This document shows, piece after piece, positions 42,135 to 51,201 of a DNA stretch of 64,000 nt. The position numbers and the translations under genes are program-made. Position 1 is the stretch's first letter; every line of letters begins with the position of its first letter. Source of the DNA: Ferrovibrio sp. (GTDB lineage Bacteria; Pseudomonadota; Alphaproteobacteria; Ferrovibrionales; Ferrovibrionaceae); NCBI RefSeq assembly GCF_002796975.1, contig NZ_PEKV01000005.1, forward strand, positions 69,501 to 133,500. Reading direction: 5' to 3'. The notes under the pieces were generated by a model, which saw only the letters and a program-made list of their open reading frames with translations, made no database searches and was not told the origin of the DNA.

Positions 42135-43870
42135 TGACCGGACAGTTTTCCGAGTTGCGCGAATCGCTGGCTTATCTTGCCACCCATTATCCGGTGGCGA
42201 TGGTAACCAGCTTGGTACTGCTGTTTGCCGCAGCGATGGCTGAAAGTATCGGCGTGTTCACTCTGTTGCCGGTGCTGCAGGTGGTCAGCGGCGCGACTGC
42301 AGGGGAGGGCGCCGCCAACATGCTGCTGGAGCCCATCCGGGCCCTTGGCCTAGAGCCGACCCTCCCGCTGTTGCTGGTGGTGATGGTGGCAGGCATCCTG
42401 CTCAAGGCTGTGCTGACACTCAGTGCTGCTGTGGCGTCGGGTTTTGCCGCAGCCCAGATTGCCACGGATCTGCGCATTGCACTGATGCGCACCCTGATGA
42501 AGGCGCAGTGGTCATATTTTATCCGCCAGCCAGTCGGCATTCTCGCCAATGCGGTCAGTGGTGAAGCGATGCGGGCATCGGGTATCTTTGTTGCCGCCTG
42601 CAGGCTGATTAGCGAGCTGGTCCGAACTGCCGTCTATGTTGTCCTCGCGCTGTTTGTCTCTTGGCCGGTCACCATTGCCGCTGTTGCGGCCGGATTAGTC
42701 ATGCTGATCATCATGCGTGGCCCGATCCGCGTTGCCCGCGATGCCAGCGTTCGGCAGAACCAGGCCCTACGTTCGCTGACGCAGCGGCTGGCCGACGGTC
42801 TGATGTCGTTCAAGGCGATCAAAGCCATGGGCCGGGAGGACCGGCTTGCGCCGCTGTTGGAGGCGGATACGCAGGAGGTCAACCGCTCTCAGCGCAAGGA
42901 GATGGTTGCCATTGCCTTGATGGCCAATGCCAACGAGCCGCTCATCGCCGTGATCCTGGCCTTCGGCGTCTATGGCGCGGTGAACCATGCCGATACCCCG
43001 TTCAGCCAGCTTCTGTTCATGGCCGTCGTGCTGCAGAGGATTCTGGCTGCCATCGGGGCGACCCAGAATTCCTATCAGGGGCTGGTGCGCATGCTGCCGG
43101 CCTGGCTGGCTCAGCAGCAGTCGATTACTGCCGCCAGCCGCGCGCCCGAGATCAACACCGGACGCAAGTCTCCCGACTTTCGACGCCAGATCGTCCTGGA
43201 TCATGTGACCTTCGCCTATGGAGAAGCCGCGGTATTGCATGATCTGAGTTTGTCGGTGCCGGCTGGTCAGCTGACGACGATTGTCGGCCCCTCCGGTTCC
43301 GGTAAAACCACGATCATCGATCTCATTCTGGGCCTGCAGGTACCGCAGAGCGGAACCGTGCGGCTGGATGGCGTGGATCTGACGGATATCGATCTACAGG
43401 CCTGGCGCCGCAGTATCGGGTATGTGCCGCAGGAAGTGTATCTGTTCAACGACAGCATCTATGCCAATGTCAGCCTGGACGACCCTATGATCACACCCGA
43501 GGCAGCAGAGAATGCATTGCGAGCGGCAGATGCATGGGCCTTCGTCGAGAAACTCTCGCATGGCATGGAGACCCCGATCGGGGAGCGCGGTGGCTGGCTC
43601 TCTGGCGGGCAGCGACAGCGTATCGCCATTGCCCGCGCGCTTGCCCGCCGGCCGGCGCTGCTGATTCTGGACGAAGCGACTTCCGCGTTGGACAGCCGTA
43701 CCGAAGCGGAAATCTGCGCGACGCTTGCGGCGCTGAAAGGGAAGGTGACGATTCTTGCTATATCGCATCAGCCGGCGCTCGCCGCACTGGCGGATACTGT
43801 TTACCACCTGAAAGATGGCGTTGTGATCGAAGCCTCGGATGGGATTGGTCTAGCGCGTGGTCATGTCTGA
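42134..43870 (+). CDS. ABC exporter, flippase type (permease plus ATPase)
   Basis: A 578-residue half-transporter. Residues about 1-330 form the membrane domain with about six helices (for example MVTSLVLLFAAAMAESIGVF). Residues about 335-575 form the ATPase with GPSGSGKTTIIDLI (Walker A), WLSGGQRQRIAIARAL (signature) and LLILDEATSALDS (Walker B). The pattern resembles MsbA and PglK-like lipid-linked oligosaccharide flippases. It is the only transporter in the glycan region of this window and probably flips a lipid-linked glycan. The start overlaps the previous stop (TGATG). Confidence 0.9.
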   Translation: MTGQFSELRESLAYLATHYPVAMVTSLVLLFAAAMAESIGVFTLLPVLQVVSGATAGEGAANMLLEPIRALGLEPTLPLLLVVMVAGILLKAVLTLSAAVASGFAAAQIATDLRIALMRTLMKAQWSYFIRQPVGILANAVSGEAMRASGIFVAACRLISELVRTAVYVVLALFVSWPVTIAAVAAGLVMLIIMRGPIRVARDASVRQNQALRSLTQRLADGLMSFKAIKAMGREDRLAPLLEADTQEVNRSQRKEMVAIALMANANEPLIAVILAFGVYGAVNHADTPFSQLLFMAVVLQRILAAIGATQNSYQGLVRMLPAWLAQQQSITAASRAPEINTGRKSPDFRRQIVLDHVTFAYGEAAVLHDLSLSVPAGQLTTIVGPSGSGKTTIIDLILGLQVPQSGTVRLDGVDLTDIDLQAWRRSIGYVPQEVYLFNDSIYANVSLDDPMITPEAAENALRAADAWAFVEKLSHGMETPIGERGGWLSGGQRQRIAIARALARRPALLILDEATSALDSRTEAEICATLAALKGKVTILAISHQPALAALADTVYHLKDGVVIEASDGIGLARGHV

Positions 43871-45446
43871 TCTACAGCTCGACGCCGCAAAGTTAGACGT
43901 CAGTAGTGAAGGCGTGCGTGAATTCACGTGGCCCGTCAGCCGTGCAGGCCTTCTGGCGACCCGTGACGCCTTTATTACCGCCTGTATCGGTTTGGCCCGG
44001 CAGCAGACGAATGCCGACTGGCGCGACTGGCTGTCCGTGTTGAGCCCGCATGCAATGGCGGAAGTCATGACAGTTTATTCCGCCTGGGCATTGCGTCAGC
44101 ATTGCCGCAACAGCGGCCAGGCCTGTCATACGGTGCCGCAGAACCGCCTGTTGAGCAGCTTCTTACGCGATCAATGCCCGCAGGGTTCGCTTCTGGCTGA
44201 TCGGTTGCGGCAGGGAATGCCAAAACCATCGGGCCTGCGCCTGCCGCTACGCATCGCGCGCTCCCTCCTGGTCCGGGATGGTCTGCGTCGTCTCTATTTC
44301 GGCGAACCTGGCGCGCAGCCGGGCCCCGTCGTCATCACCACATCAGGTCGGATTTCAGCGCATGCGCGTCGCAACAATCGTCCGGTTACCTATATCGGGC
44401 CGCATGTGTGGTTCGGCCCGCTCGCCGAGAGTGATCTCAAGGCGGCAACCGCGGCAGTTTCCGAATCCGGCTTGGCTGAAGTGTTGGTGCGTATCGCGGC
44501 CGAGGCTTTCGCCGCTGGTGGTGTGGCGTTGGAAGGTGCGGCGCGTGAGTATCTCGCCGACTATTTCCTCGACGCGCTAGCCGGAATATGCGCCCGTCTG
44601 AAGAGTCTGCTGGAAAGGCCGGAGCGACTGCCCCGCGAGTTGTGGACCGGGGCCGGCAGTCCGATCTGGCCACGGCTGCTGCGACATGCCGTTCGCCGGG
44701 CCGGAGGCTGGATCACCGGGTTTGACCATACGCCGGGGTCGAGCTACACCACGTCGATCCAGAAGACGGTTGTGGATTTCGAGGCTTGCAACGAGTTCCG
44801 CACGATCAGTCCGGGACAGGCCGAGGCCTATCCCCGCTGGACACTGCGTCTGGATCTGCTGGTGCAACCGCACCCCCCCGTCATCGTCGGCCATGAGCAG
44901 GTGATCACGCGTGCCCGCACCGCGCGCCCAGACAAGATTCGCCGCGTGATGCTGGTGACCAGCGAGTACACGACGGAGATGGAGCGCGGCCTGCCGCTGT
45001 TGCCGGTCCCGGTTCTTGTCGACTGGCATGCCCGGCTGCTCGGCCGGCTGAAAGCGCTCGGCTATGAAGTTCTGCTCAAGGGACATCCAGAAAGCGATCA
45101 GCCGTTCCCCGATGCTTTCTCGGCCATCACTGGCCAGCCGCCGCTGCAGGGGCGGTTCGAGAACCTAGCCAGCCAGGCCGACGCGGTAATTTTTGATTGG
45201 TCGCGGACAACGACGCTGGCGGCGGCACTCCAGTTCGACCTGCCGATCGTGCATATTGATTTTGGCTTGGGATTTCTCACCAACCAGGCAGATGCGATGT
45301 TGTCGCGGCGTTGTGCAACTGTTCGCGGCTGGCTAGATCGCGACAACCGCTGCCAGATTGCCTGGGATGAGCTGCAGCAGGCCATTGAAACTGCACCCGG
45401 ACTGACCGACCGCGAGTTTGAAGCGTGCTATTTAAATCTTCAGTGA
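43863..45446 (+). CDS. Putative GT-B-type glycosyltransferase, unknown family
   Basis: A 527-residue protein. No family is recognised in the N-terminal half. The C-terminal half has features of GT-B or CDP-glycerol-type transferases: a KGHPES motif at about residue 400 and, downstream, ADAVIFDWSRTTTLAAALQF, where a nucleotide-sugar-binding acidic segment is expected. The ATG overlaps the end of the transporter gene. A run of seven C bases (44873-44879) lies in the middle. Being next to the exporter, it may transfer a nonulosonic acid or assemble the glycan. The function is inferred. Confidence 0.68.
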   Translation: MSDLQLDAAKLDVSSEGVREFTWPVSRAGLLATRDAFITACIGLARQQTNADWRDWLSVLSPHAMAEVMTVYSAWALRQHCRNSGQACHTVPQNRLLSSFLRDQCPQGSLLADRLRQGMPKPSGLRLPLRIARSLLVRDGLRRLYFGEPGAQPGPVVITTSGRISAHARRNNRPVTYIGPHVWFGPLAESDLKAATAAVSESGLAEVLVRIAAEAFAAGGVALEGAAREYLADYFLDALAGICARLKSLLERPERLPRELWTGAGSPIWPRLLRHAVRRAGGWITGFDHTPGSSYTTSIQKTVVDFEACNEFRTISPGQAEAYPRWTLRLDLLVQPHPPVIVGHEQVITRARTARPDKIRRVMLVTSEYTTEMERGLPLLPVPVLVDWHARLLGRLKALGYEVLLKGHPESDQPFPDAFSAITGQPPLQGRFENLASQADAVIFDWSRTTTLAAALQFDLPIVHIDFGLGFLTNQADAMLSRRCATVRGWLDRDNRCQIAWDELQQAIETAPGLTDREFEACYLNLQ

Positions 45447-46588
45447 AAAGCCTGCCGCAGTCGGTAGGCAAAAACAGCCCCCCGCCGGAAACCGCCTGGG
45501 CGGTTAGGGGGCGGGGCTGGATTTACACGCGGCAACTCGCCCAGTACCCGCGGCATGTTGACTATATCAGCCGAATCGAACTGACTGCTGCACGTCAGGC
45601 GCTGCCGCGCGCGGGGCGATTGCTGGACCTGGGTGCAGGAACGGGGCGGATTGCATCGCTCATGGCGCGTGGTCATGCAGGAGAACTGATCGCGCTCGAC
45701 CCTTCCGCGTCGATGCTCGAACAGATCGACCGACGTGGTGCGACCTGTCCGGTTCGAGCCGTGGTCGGGATGTCAATGGACAGTCTGCCATTCGCTAGCC
45801 AGAGTTTCGATGGGGCCTACAGTTTCGGCGTGCTAAACCGGTTCCGTGATTGGCGCCCGCTGCTGCGTCCCGTCGCGTCGGTGCTGAAGCCGAATGGCGT
45901 GGCGGTTTTCAATAATCGCTCGCTGGACAGCATCATCGCCTGGGGCGGACTAGAACCGGACAGCGGTTTCTTCCGGTCTGCCGATCTTGATGATGAGATG
46001 CGTGGCATGGGACTGCAGGTTACGTCCGTACTGGCTACGCCGCTGCTGGTTCCTAGCATGCTGCTGGTGCAATGGGCTGCGCCGGGCACGCCGATCCGTC
46101 CGGTGATGGTCTTTGCGATGCGCAATGTCCTTGAGGCGCAGATCGCGGCATTGAGCGATATCGAAAAGTGGGTAGAGTTTGAGATGCGTCTCGCTGCGCT
46201 GCTGCCGGCAATGGCTGCCCTGCAGGTTATCGTAGTCGCCCGGGTTGGTTCGAGTGATGATCGGATGACTCGCAGGGAGCCGATCAATCCGTCTGCAGCC
46301 ATCCGGCATCTGTTTGCCGAACCGGATGTCGCCGAACTCCTGAGGGAACCCGCAATGCTCCGGCTGTTGCTGCTGTTGCGGCCCTTGCTGAGGCGTATAT
46401 GTGGCGAGGATATCGTCGCTGCGGTTTTTGGCCGCCGAAAGTCGGAGATGGATGAGGCTGTACGCCACATGCATGCCGCACTGGAACCTTCGGGCCTGTA
46501 TGATGCCCGGATGCGCCTGCAGAAAATGAAAATGGATATTTATGCCAAGGGAATCGGCCTGGCCATCAGGCTTGGCCGCTTAATCTGA
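45443..46588 (+). CDS. SAM-dependent methyltransferase with C-terminal extension
   Basis: A 381-residue protein. The N-terminal 230 residues are a class I methyltransferase (RLLDLGAGTGRIASLMA, the acidic ELIALDPSASML, then VLKPNGVAVFNNRS). The last 110 residues are Leu/Arg-rich helices with LRLLLLLRPLLRR, of unknown role. Two GTG starts are possible, at 45425 and 45443; I took the latter for its GTGA overlap with the previous stop, though neither has a good ribosome site. Probably modifies a glycan intermediate. Confidence 0.75.
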   Translation: MKSLPQSVGKNSPPPETAWAVRGRGWIYTRQLAQYPRHVDYISRIELTAARQALPRAGRLLDLGAGTGRIASLMARGHAGELIALDPSASMLEQIDRRGATCPVRAVVGMSMDSLPFASQSFDGAYSFGVLNRFRDWRPLLRPVASVLKPNGVAVFNNRSLDSIIAWGGLEPDSGFFRSADLDDEMRGMGLQVTSVLATPLLVPSMLLVQWAAPGTPIRPVMVFAMRNVLEAQIAALSDIEKWVEFEMRLAALLPAMAALQVIVVARVGSSDDRMTRREPINPSAAIRHLFAEPDVAELLREPAMLRLLLLLRPLLRRICGEDIVAAVFGRRKSEMDEAVRHMHAALEPSGLYDARMRLQKMKMDIYAKGIGLAIRLGRLI

Positions 46589-46607
46589 GAACGAGGTAAT
46601 CGACAGC

Positions 46608-47672
46608 ATGTCCGCCGAACTTACATTTGACAATGTCGTGGTTAACGACGCATCCGATTGCTATGTGATCGCCGAGATCGGTAACAACCATCAGGGCGAT
46701 CTGGACAAGTGTCGGCAGTTGTTCGTTGCGGCCAGGGAGGCTGGCGCCAACGCGGTAAAGTTACAGAAGCGCGATAACCGTACGCTGTTTACAAAGGCCA
46801 TGTATGACCAGGCGTATAACAGCGAGAATGCTTTCGCCCCCACTTATGGCGCGCATCGAGATTTTCTCGAATTTGGCCGTGACGAGTATGTCGAGCTCAG
46901 GAAGCTGGCTAAGGAATTGAACATTACGTTCTTCGCCACGGCATTCGACATTTCGAGCGCTGACTTCCTGGAAGAACTCGAGATGCCCTTTTATAAGATC
47001 GCGTCGGCCGACCTGACGAACATTCCGCTGCTGAAACATGTGGCGGCATTTGGCAAGCCGGTCATCGTCAGCACGGGTGGTGGGTCAATGACCGATATCC
47101 GGCGCATGTACGATGCCGTCATGCCGATCAATAGACAGCTGAGCATCCTACAGTGCACGGCAAGCTATCCCTGTGAAGTCGAGAAGCTGAATTTGCGGGT
47201 CATCGAAACCCTGCGGCGTGAGTTCCCTGGTGTGGTGGTCGGGCTTTCGGCGCATGACAACGGGATTGCCATGCCCGTCGTCGCTTACATGCTGGGCGCA
47301 CGTGTGGTGGAGAAGCATTTCACACTCAACCGATCGTGGCGCGGAACGGACCATGCTTTCTCGCTCGCTCCAGACGGGATGCGGAAGATGGTACGTGATC
47401 TGCAACGGACGCGGGCGGCCCTCGGCGATGGCGTGAAACGCGTCCTGCCCGAGGAGGAGGCTCCGATCAAGAAGATGAGTAAGAAGCTGGTTGCCGCCCG
47501 CCCGCTTGCCGCTGGTCATGTGCTGCAGGTCGATGATATCGCACTCAAGTCTCCAGGCGATGGCCTGCCGCCTTATGATCTGGACCGGCTGATCGGCCGC
47601 ACTCTGGCAACCGCGCTGGAGGAAGACGCAACGTTCAGCTGGGACTGTGTGGCCGGAAGTGCACCTAAGTGA
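46608..47672 (+). CDS. NeuB-family synthase, probable 9-phosphate type
   Basis: A 354-residue synthase with YVIAEIGNNHQGDLDKCRQL, the segment AGANAVKLQKRDNRTLF, then YKIASADLTNIPLLKHV and a C-terminal SAF domain (AAGHVLQVDDIALKSPGDGLP). The first metal histidine lies in LSAHDNG, where SDH is commoner, and the second in VEKHFTLN. It is followed at once by a KdsC-like phosphatase, which would fit a route making a 9-phosphate (as for Neu5Ac-9-P or KDN-9-P) that is then dephosphorylated. This is the third NeuB relative in the window. GAGG lies upstream of the ATG. Confidence 0.9.
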   Translation: MSAELTFDNVVVNDASDCYVIAEIGNNHQGDLDKCRQLFVAAREAGANAVKLQKRDNRTLFTKAMYDQAYNSENAFAPTYGAHRDFLEFGRDEYVELRKLAKELNITFFATAFDISSADFLEELEMPFYKIASADLTNIPLLKHVAAFGKPVIVSTGGGSMTDIRRMYDAVMPINRQLSILQCTASYPCEVEKLNLRVIETLRREFPGVVVGLSAHDNGIAMPVVAYMLGARVVEKHFTLNRSWRGTDHAFSLAPDGMRKMVRDLQRTRAALGDGVKRVLPEEEAPIKKMSKKLVAARPLAAGHVLQVDDIALKSPGDGLPPYDLDRLIGRTLATALEEDATFSWDCVAGSAPK

Positions 47673-48187
47673 CGGGCATGCTGCGGACTGACGGACTGGA
47701 TGCCGGACTGACCGCGGCAATCCGTACTATCCGTCTGATCGTGTTTGATTTCGATGGCGTGTTTACCGATAACACAGTGATTGTCAGCGAGGATGGTCGG
47801 GAATCAGTGGTGTGCTGGCGTAGCGATGGCTTGGGATTGGCAAAATTGCGCCAGCGCGGACTGGAGATGCGAGTGCTCTCCACCGAAGTAAATCCGGTTG
47901 TGGCAGTGCGTTGCCGAAAGCTGCAGCTCGACTGCCAGCAAGGCTGTGATGACAAACTGACCGCCCTGAAGCGGCTAGCCGAGGCACGCGGGCTGTCTGC
48001 CGGACAGGTTGCTTATATGGGAAACGACATCAATGATTCCGAATGCCTGCGTTGGGCCGGCTTGCCGGTGGTTCCTGACGATGCCCATCCAGATGTGCTG
48101 GCGCTGGCGCGTTTACGCACCAGCCAGCCGGGCGGCCGCGGCGCGGTTCGGGAATTCTGCGATCTCGTCGACGGGGTGCTGGCGTAA
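47669..48187 (+). CDS. KdsC-like HAD phosphatase
   Basis: A 172-residue HAD-superfamily phosphatase of the KdsC type. It has the nucleophile motif LIVFDFDGVFTDN, the KdsC-style GLGLAKLRQRGLEMRVLSTE and the metal motif AYMGNDINDSECL. The common KdsC nucleophile motif is DVDGVLTDG; here it is DFDGVFTDN. Related enzymes hydrolyse Kdo-8-phosphate or nonulosonate-9-phosphates. The GTG start overlaps the NeuB stop, which supports action on that enzyme's product. Confidence 0.88.
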   Translation: MTGMLRTDGLDAGLTAAIRTIRLIVFDFDGVFTDNTVIVSEDGRESVVCWRSDGLGLAKLRQRGLEMRVLSTEVNPVVAVRCRKLQLDCQQGCDDKLTALKRLAEARGLSAGQVAYMGNDINDSECLRWAGLPVVPDDAHPDVLALARLRTSQPGGRGAVREFCDLVDGVLA

Positions 48188-49005
48188 TGACGAATGATGC
48201 CCTTTTTGGTCTGGATGGTCGGGTGGTTGCTGTGACCGGTGGTCTGGGACAGCTCGGACGGCAGTATGGCCATGCGCTGCTGGCGCGCGGCGCCAGACTG
48301 GCGATCATCGAGAATCGCGGTGGCGATGCCGAATTGCGCGCTGCATATCCAGAGGCCAATCCTGCACAGATCATGCTGGTGAATGCCGATGTGACGCGGC
48401 GGGTGACCTTGGAGGCGGCCCTGGGTGCAATCCGGCAGCGCTGGGAAGTGCCCAGCGGTTTGGTAAACAATGCAGCTATCGACTCGCCGCCCGATGCGCC
48501 GGCGAGTGAAGTTGGTGCGTTCGAAACCTATCCCGAAACCTCCTGGGATAAGGTTATGGATGTGAATGTCAAAGGCGTTTTCCTAGCTTGCCAGGTCTTT
48601 GGCGGCGCCATGGCGGCGACCGGACGGGGCTCGATCGTCAATGTCGCATCGATCTATGGCAAGGTGTCGCCTAATCAGAGCATCTATGACTTTCGCCGCC
48701 AGAAGGGCGAAGTGTTTTTCAAACCCGTCGCCTACTCGGCCTCGAAGTCGGCGATCTACAATCTGACCCGCTATCTCGCGACCTATTGGGCGCGACAGGG
48801 TGTGCGGGTGAACACTCTCACTCTGGCCGGAGTTTTTAATAATCAGCCGGAAGAGTTCCTGGCGGCATATACGCCCCATGTGCCGATGGGGCGTATGGCG
48901 AAAGCGGAAGAATATGAAGGCGCCGTTATATTTCTGTTATCTGGTGCATCGTCTTACATGACGGGTGCTGAACTTGTTATCGATGGCGGCTGGACAGCCT
49001 GGTGA
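48187..49005 (+). CDS. Short-chain dehydrogenase/reductase
   Basis: A 272-residue SDR with the NAD(P) motif AVTGGLGQLGRQYGHALL, the segment LVNNAAID, serine in VNVASIYG and YSASKSAIYN as the catalytic Tyr-Lys pair, with a C-terminal ELVIDGGWTAW. Coupled to the phosphatase by a TAATG overlap and followed five bases later by an aldehyde dehydrogenase. A sugar or ulosonic acid substrate is likely from context, but the specificity cannot be read. Confidence 0.88.
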   Translation: MTNDALFGLDGRVVAVTGGLGQLGRQYGHALLARGARLAIIENRGGDAELRAAYPEANPAQIMLVNADVTRRVTLEAALGAIRQRWEVPSGLVNNAAIDSPPDAPASEVGAFETYPETSWDKVMDVNVKGVFLACQVFGGAMAATGRGSIVNVASIYGKVSPNQSIYDFRRQKGEVFFKPVAYSASKSAIYNLTRYLATYWARQGVRVNTLTLAGVFNNQPEEFLAAYTPHVPMGRMAKAEEYEGAVIFLLSGASSYMTGAELVIDGGWTAW

Positions 49006-49009
49006 GACC

Positions 49010-50476
49010 ATGACGCGCGATTTCCCCGAGCAGATTCCAAACTGGATCGCGGGCAGGCAGGTTCCTGCCGCAGCCGGGCAATGGGGTGCAAAACTTTCGC
49101 CGCACCATGGCCGACGGATATCTGAATTCGCCAGCTCGACGGCTGATGATGTGGCAACTGCAGTTGCTGCCGCGAAGGAGGCACAGGCGGACTGGGCCGC
49201 GATTCCGGCCGTCAAACGCGGAAATATCTTGCTCGATGTTGCCCTTGCCCTGCGGGCGAATGCCGAACTGGTGGCGTGTATCGTTGCGGCGGAAACCGGG
49301 AAGTCACCGAAAGAAGCGCTGGGTGAGACGATAGGCGCGGTGCAGCAGGGCCTGTTCATGGCCGGCGAAGGCATGCGTCTGTATGGCCGAACGACGACAA
49401 GCGCCGTCGCCAACAAGCACGCGATGACTGTGCGCTGTCCGATCGGTGTCGCCGGACTGATCATTGCGGCCAACACGCCGATCGCGAATGTGGCGTGGAA
49501 GGTGTTCCCTGCACTGATCTGCGGCAACACGGCGATCCTGAAAGCGCCGGAAGATGCCCCTGCTACCGCATGGATATTCGGCAAGATTGCTGCTGAGGCC
49601 GGGCTGCCGCGCGGTGTGCTGAATGTTGTTCAGGGGTTCGGCCCCGAGGCCGGCGGGGCGTTGGTTGCCCATCCCGATGTCGCGGTGATCAGCTTTACCG
49701 GGTCGACCGCGGTCGGCCGGCGAATCGCTGGCGTCGCGGGCGATCGTCTGGCCCGCCTGTCCCTGGAACTGGGCGGCAAGAATGCCTTTGTCGTCTGCGA
49801 GGATGCCGATCTCGACAAGGCGGTTGAATGGGCGGTGCTGTCGGCCTTTTCCAATGCTGGCCAGCGCTGTGCCGCCGGCAGCAGGCTCATTGTGTTTGAT
49901 GCGGTATACGATGAATTCCGTGCCAAGCTTATCGCACGGACCGCAAAACTGAATGTGGGTGCCACCGATAGCGACGACTGTGGTCCTGTTATCAACGGCC
50001 GCCAGCTCTCGAACATGCTTGCGGCAGTCGGTCGCGCCAAGGCTGCGGGCGCAACGGTGCTTTGTGGCGGCGACCGGTTTACCGATGAGGAGCGGGCAGC
50101 CGGTTTCTACATGCAGCCGACCATTGTCGAGGGCCTGGCCGCAGATGCCGAGATGTCGATCTGCGAATTGTTCGGTCCGATTGCGGCACTTTATCGGGTT
50201 CCGGGCTATGCCGAGGCGATCGCGCTTGCTAACAGTTCGCCATACGGCCTGACCGCCGCGATCCACACGCGGGATTTTGACCGGGCGATGCGGTTTGTCG
50301 CTGCCATGGACACAGGTGTTGTGACAGTGAATGGCGGCACTTACGGCTCGGAACCGCATATGCCCTTCGGTGGCAGCAAGCAGTCAGGAAACGGCAGCCG
50401 CGAGCCAGGCACTGAAGCGCTGGATGTCTATTCCAGCCTGAAGGATGTCTACCTGCTTGTATCGCCGCACGCCTGA
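49010..50476 (+). CDS. Aldehyde dehydrogenase
   Basis: A 488-residue NAD(P)-dependent aldehyde dehydrogenase with SFTGSTAVGRR for cofactor binding, the general-base Glu in LELGGKNAF and the catalytic Cys in NAGQRCAAGS. The start at MTRDFPEQ follows the SDR by five bases. Family members oxidise an aldehyde to a carboxylate; here the substrate may be a sugar aldehyde or a three- to four-carbon unit used in building an acidic sugar. It is the last gene of the long operon that begins at pseB. Its 3' end overlaps the convergent rmlC by 28 bases. Confidence 0.9.
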   Translation: MTRDFPEQIPNWIAGRQVPAAAGQWGAKLSPHHGRRISEFASSTADDVATAVAAAKEAQADWAAIPAVKRGNILLDVALALRANAELVACIVAAETGKSPKEALGETIGAVQQGLFMAGEGMRLYGRTTTSAVANKHAMTVRCPIGVAGLIIAANTPIANVAWKVFPALICGNTAILKAPEDAPATAWIFGKIAAEAGLPRGVLNVVQGFGPEAGGALVAHPDVAVISFTGSTAVGRRIAGVAGDRLARLSLELGGKNAFVVCEDADLDKAVEWAVLSAFSNAGQRCAAGSRLIVFDAVYDEFRAKLIARTAKLNVGATDSDDCGPVINGRQLSNMLAAVGRAKAAGATVLCGGDRFTDEERAAGFYMQPTIVEGLAADAEMSICELFGPIAALYRVPGYAEAIALANSSPYGLTAAIHTRDFDRAMRFVAAMDTGVVTVNGGTYGSEPHMPFGGSKQSGNGSREPGTEALDVYSSLKDVYLLVSPHA

Positions 50477-51027
50477 CGGATTTGTGGCAGCCGGTCAGTG
50501 GGGATGTCCCGGAGGCGGGGATAGGCAGCGTCGCGGGGACTAATGACGGGATTGCTGATTGGCCAAGAAATGCCGATATCTGGATCCGACCACAGCAGCC
50601 CTCCTTCGTCGCCGGGCTGATACAGGTCGGTGCATTTGTACCAGATTTCCGCGTGGTCGCTCAGCACGCAGAAGCCATGCGCCACACCGGGCGGCAGATA
50701 CAGCTGGCAGGGCTGATCGGCACTGAGTATTGCAGAGACCGATTGTCCGAACGTGGGTGAATCCGGGCGCAAATCGACGCCCACATCGAAAACCGAGCCG
50801 CGGGTCAGTGTGATCAGGTGGCCCTGGGGCCGCAGCACCTGATAGTGCAGGCCGCGCAGGACTGCCCGCCCAGATATGGAGCGGTTGTCCTGCACGAACG
50901 GAAGGGAAAGTCCGGCTTCACGGTAACGGTTGGGATGGAAGGTTTCAAAAAAACTGCCCCTAGCATCTTCAAACACCCGGGGATGAATCAGGCGCATCCC
51001 TTCGATCGGACCGGTTTCGACCTTCAT
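50449..51027 (-). CDS. rmlC: RmlC-like dTDP-4-dehydrorhamnose 3,5-epimerase
   Basis: A 192-residue cupin epimerase with the catalytic His in LRGLHYQ, the acidic partner in DVGVDLRPDSPTFG, the segment LPPGVAHGFCVLSD and the conserved Tyr in CTDLYQPGDE. It acts on 4-keto-6-deoxy nucleotide sugars. RmlA, RmlB and RmlD are absent from the window, so it must draw on a substrate made elsewhere or act on a different keto sugar. It is the only minus-strand gene in the right half and overlaps the end of the aldehyde dehydrogenase gene tail to tail. Confidence 0.9.
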   Translation of the reverse strand: MKVETGPIEGMRLIHPRVFEDARGSFFETFHPNRYREAGLSLPFVQDNRSISGRAVLRGLHYQVLRPQGHLITLTRGSVFDVGVDLRPDSPTFGQSVSAILSADQPCQLYLPPGVAHGFCVLSDHAEIWYKCTDLYQPGDEGGLLWSDPDIGISWPISNPVISPRDAAYPRLRDIPTDRLPQIRQACGDTSR

Positions 51028-51122
51028 GGTTGAGTCCTACTCAGGCTTTGCTGCTGTTATGCAAGGTAAACCGGCGCGAATGGAGTGAAACCTGGAACTC
51101 GGCCGGGCCATTGAAATGGGCT

Positions 51123-51151
51123 TTGAATTGGATTATCTAGCGCTGTTTTAT
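51123..51151 (+). promoter_or_regulatory. Candidate promoter for the second glycan operon
   Basis: TTGAAT (51123-51128), 17 bases, TTTTAT (51146-51151), in the most AT-rich part of the 174-base divergent gap between rmlC and the GT2 gene. A promoter for each direction is expected here. The match is by pattern only and the exact positions are uncertain. Confidence 0.35.
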
Positions 51152-51201
51152 TGCATATTTTCCAATCGCAGGATAGCGGGAACCGTCAGGAACCTCGCCA
51201 C

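Noticed and set aside
49304-50359. A 351-codon minus-strand frame opposite the aldehyde dehydrogenase
   Set aside because: The plus strand carries the catalytic Glu and Cys motifs of the family; the antisense product has no features.
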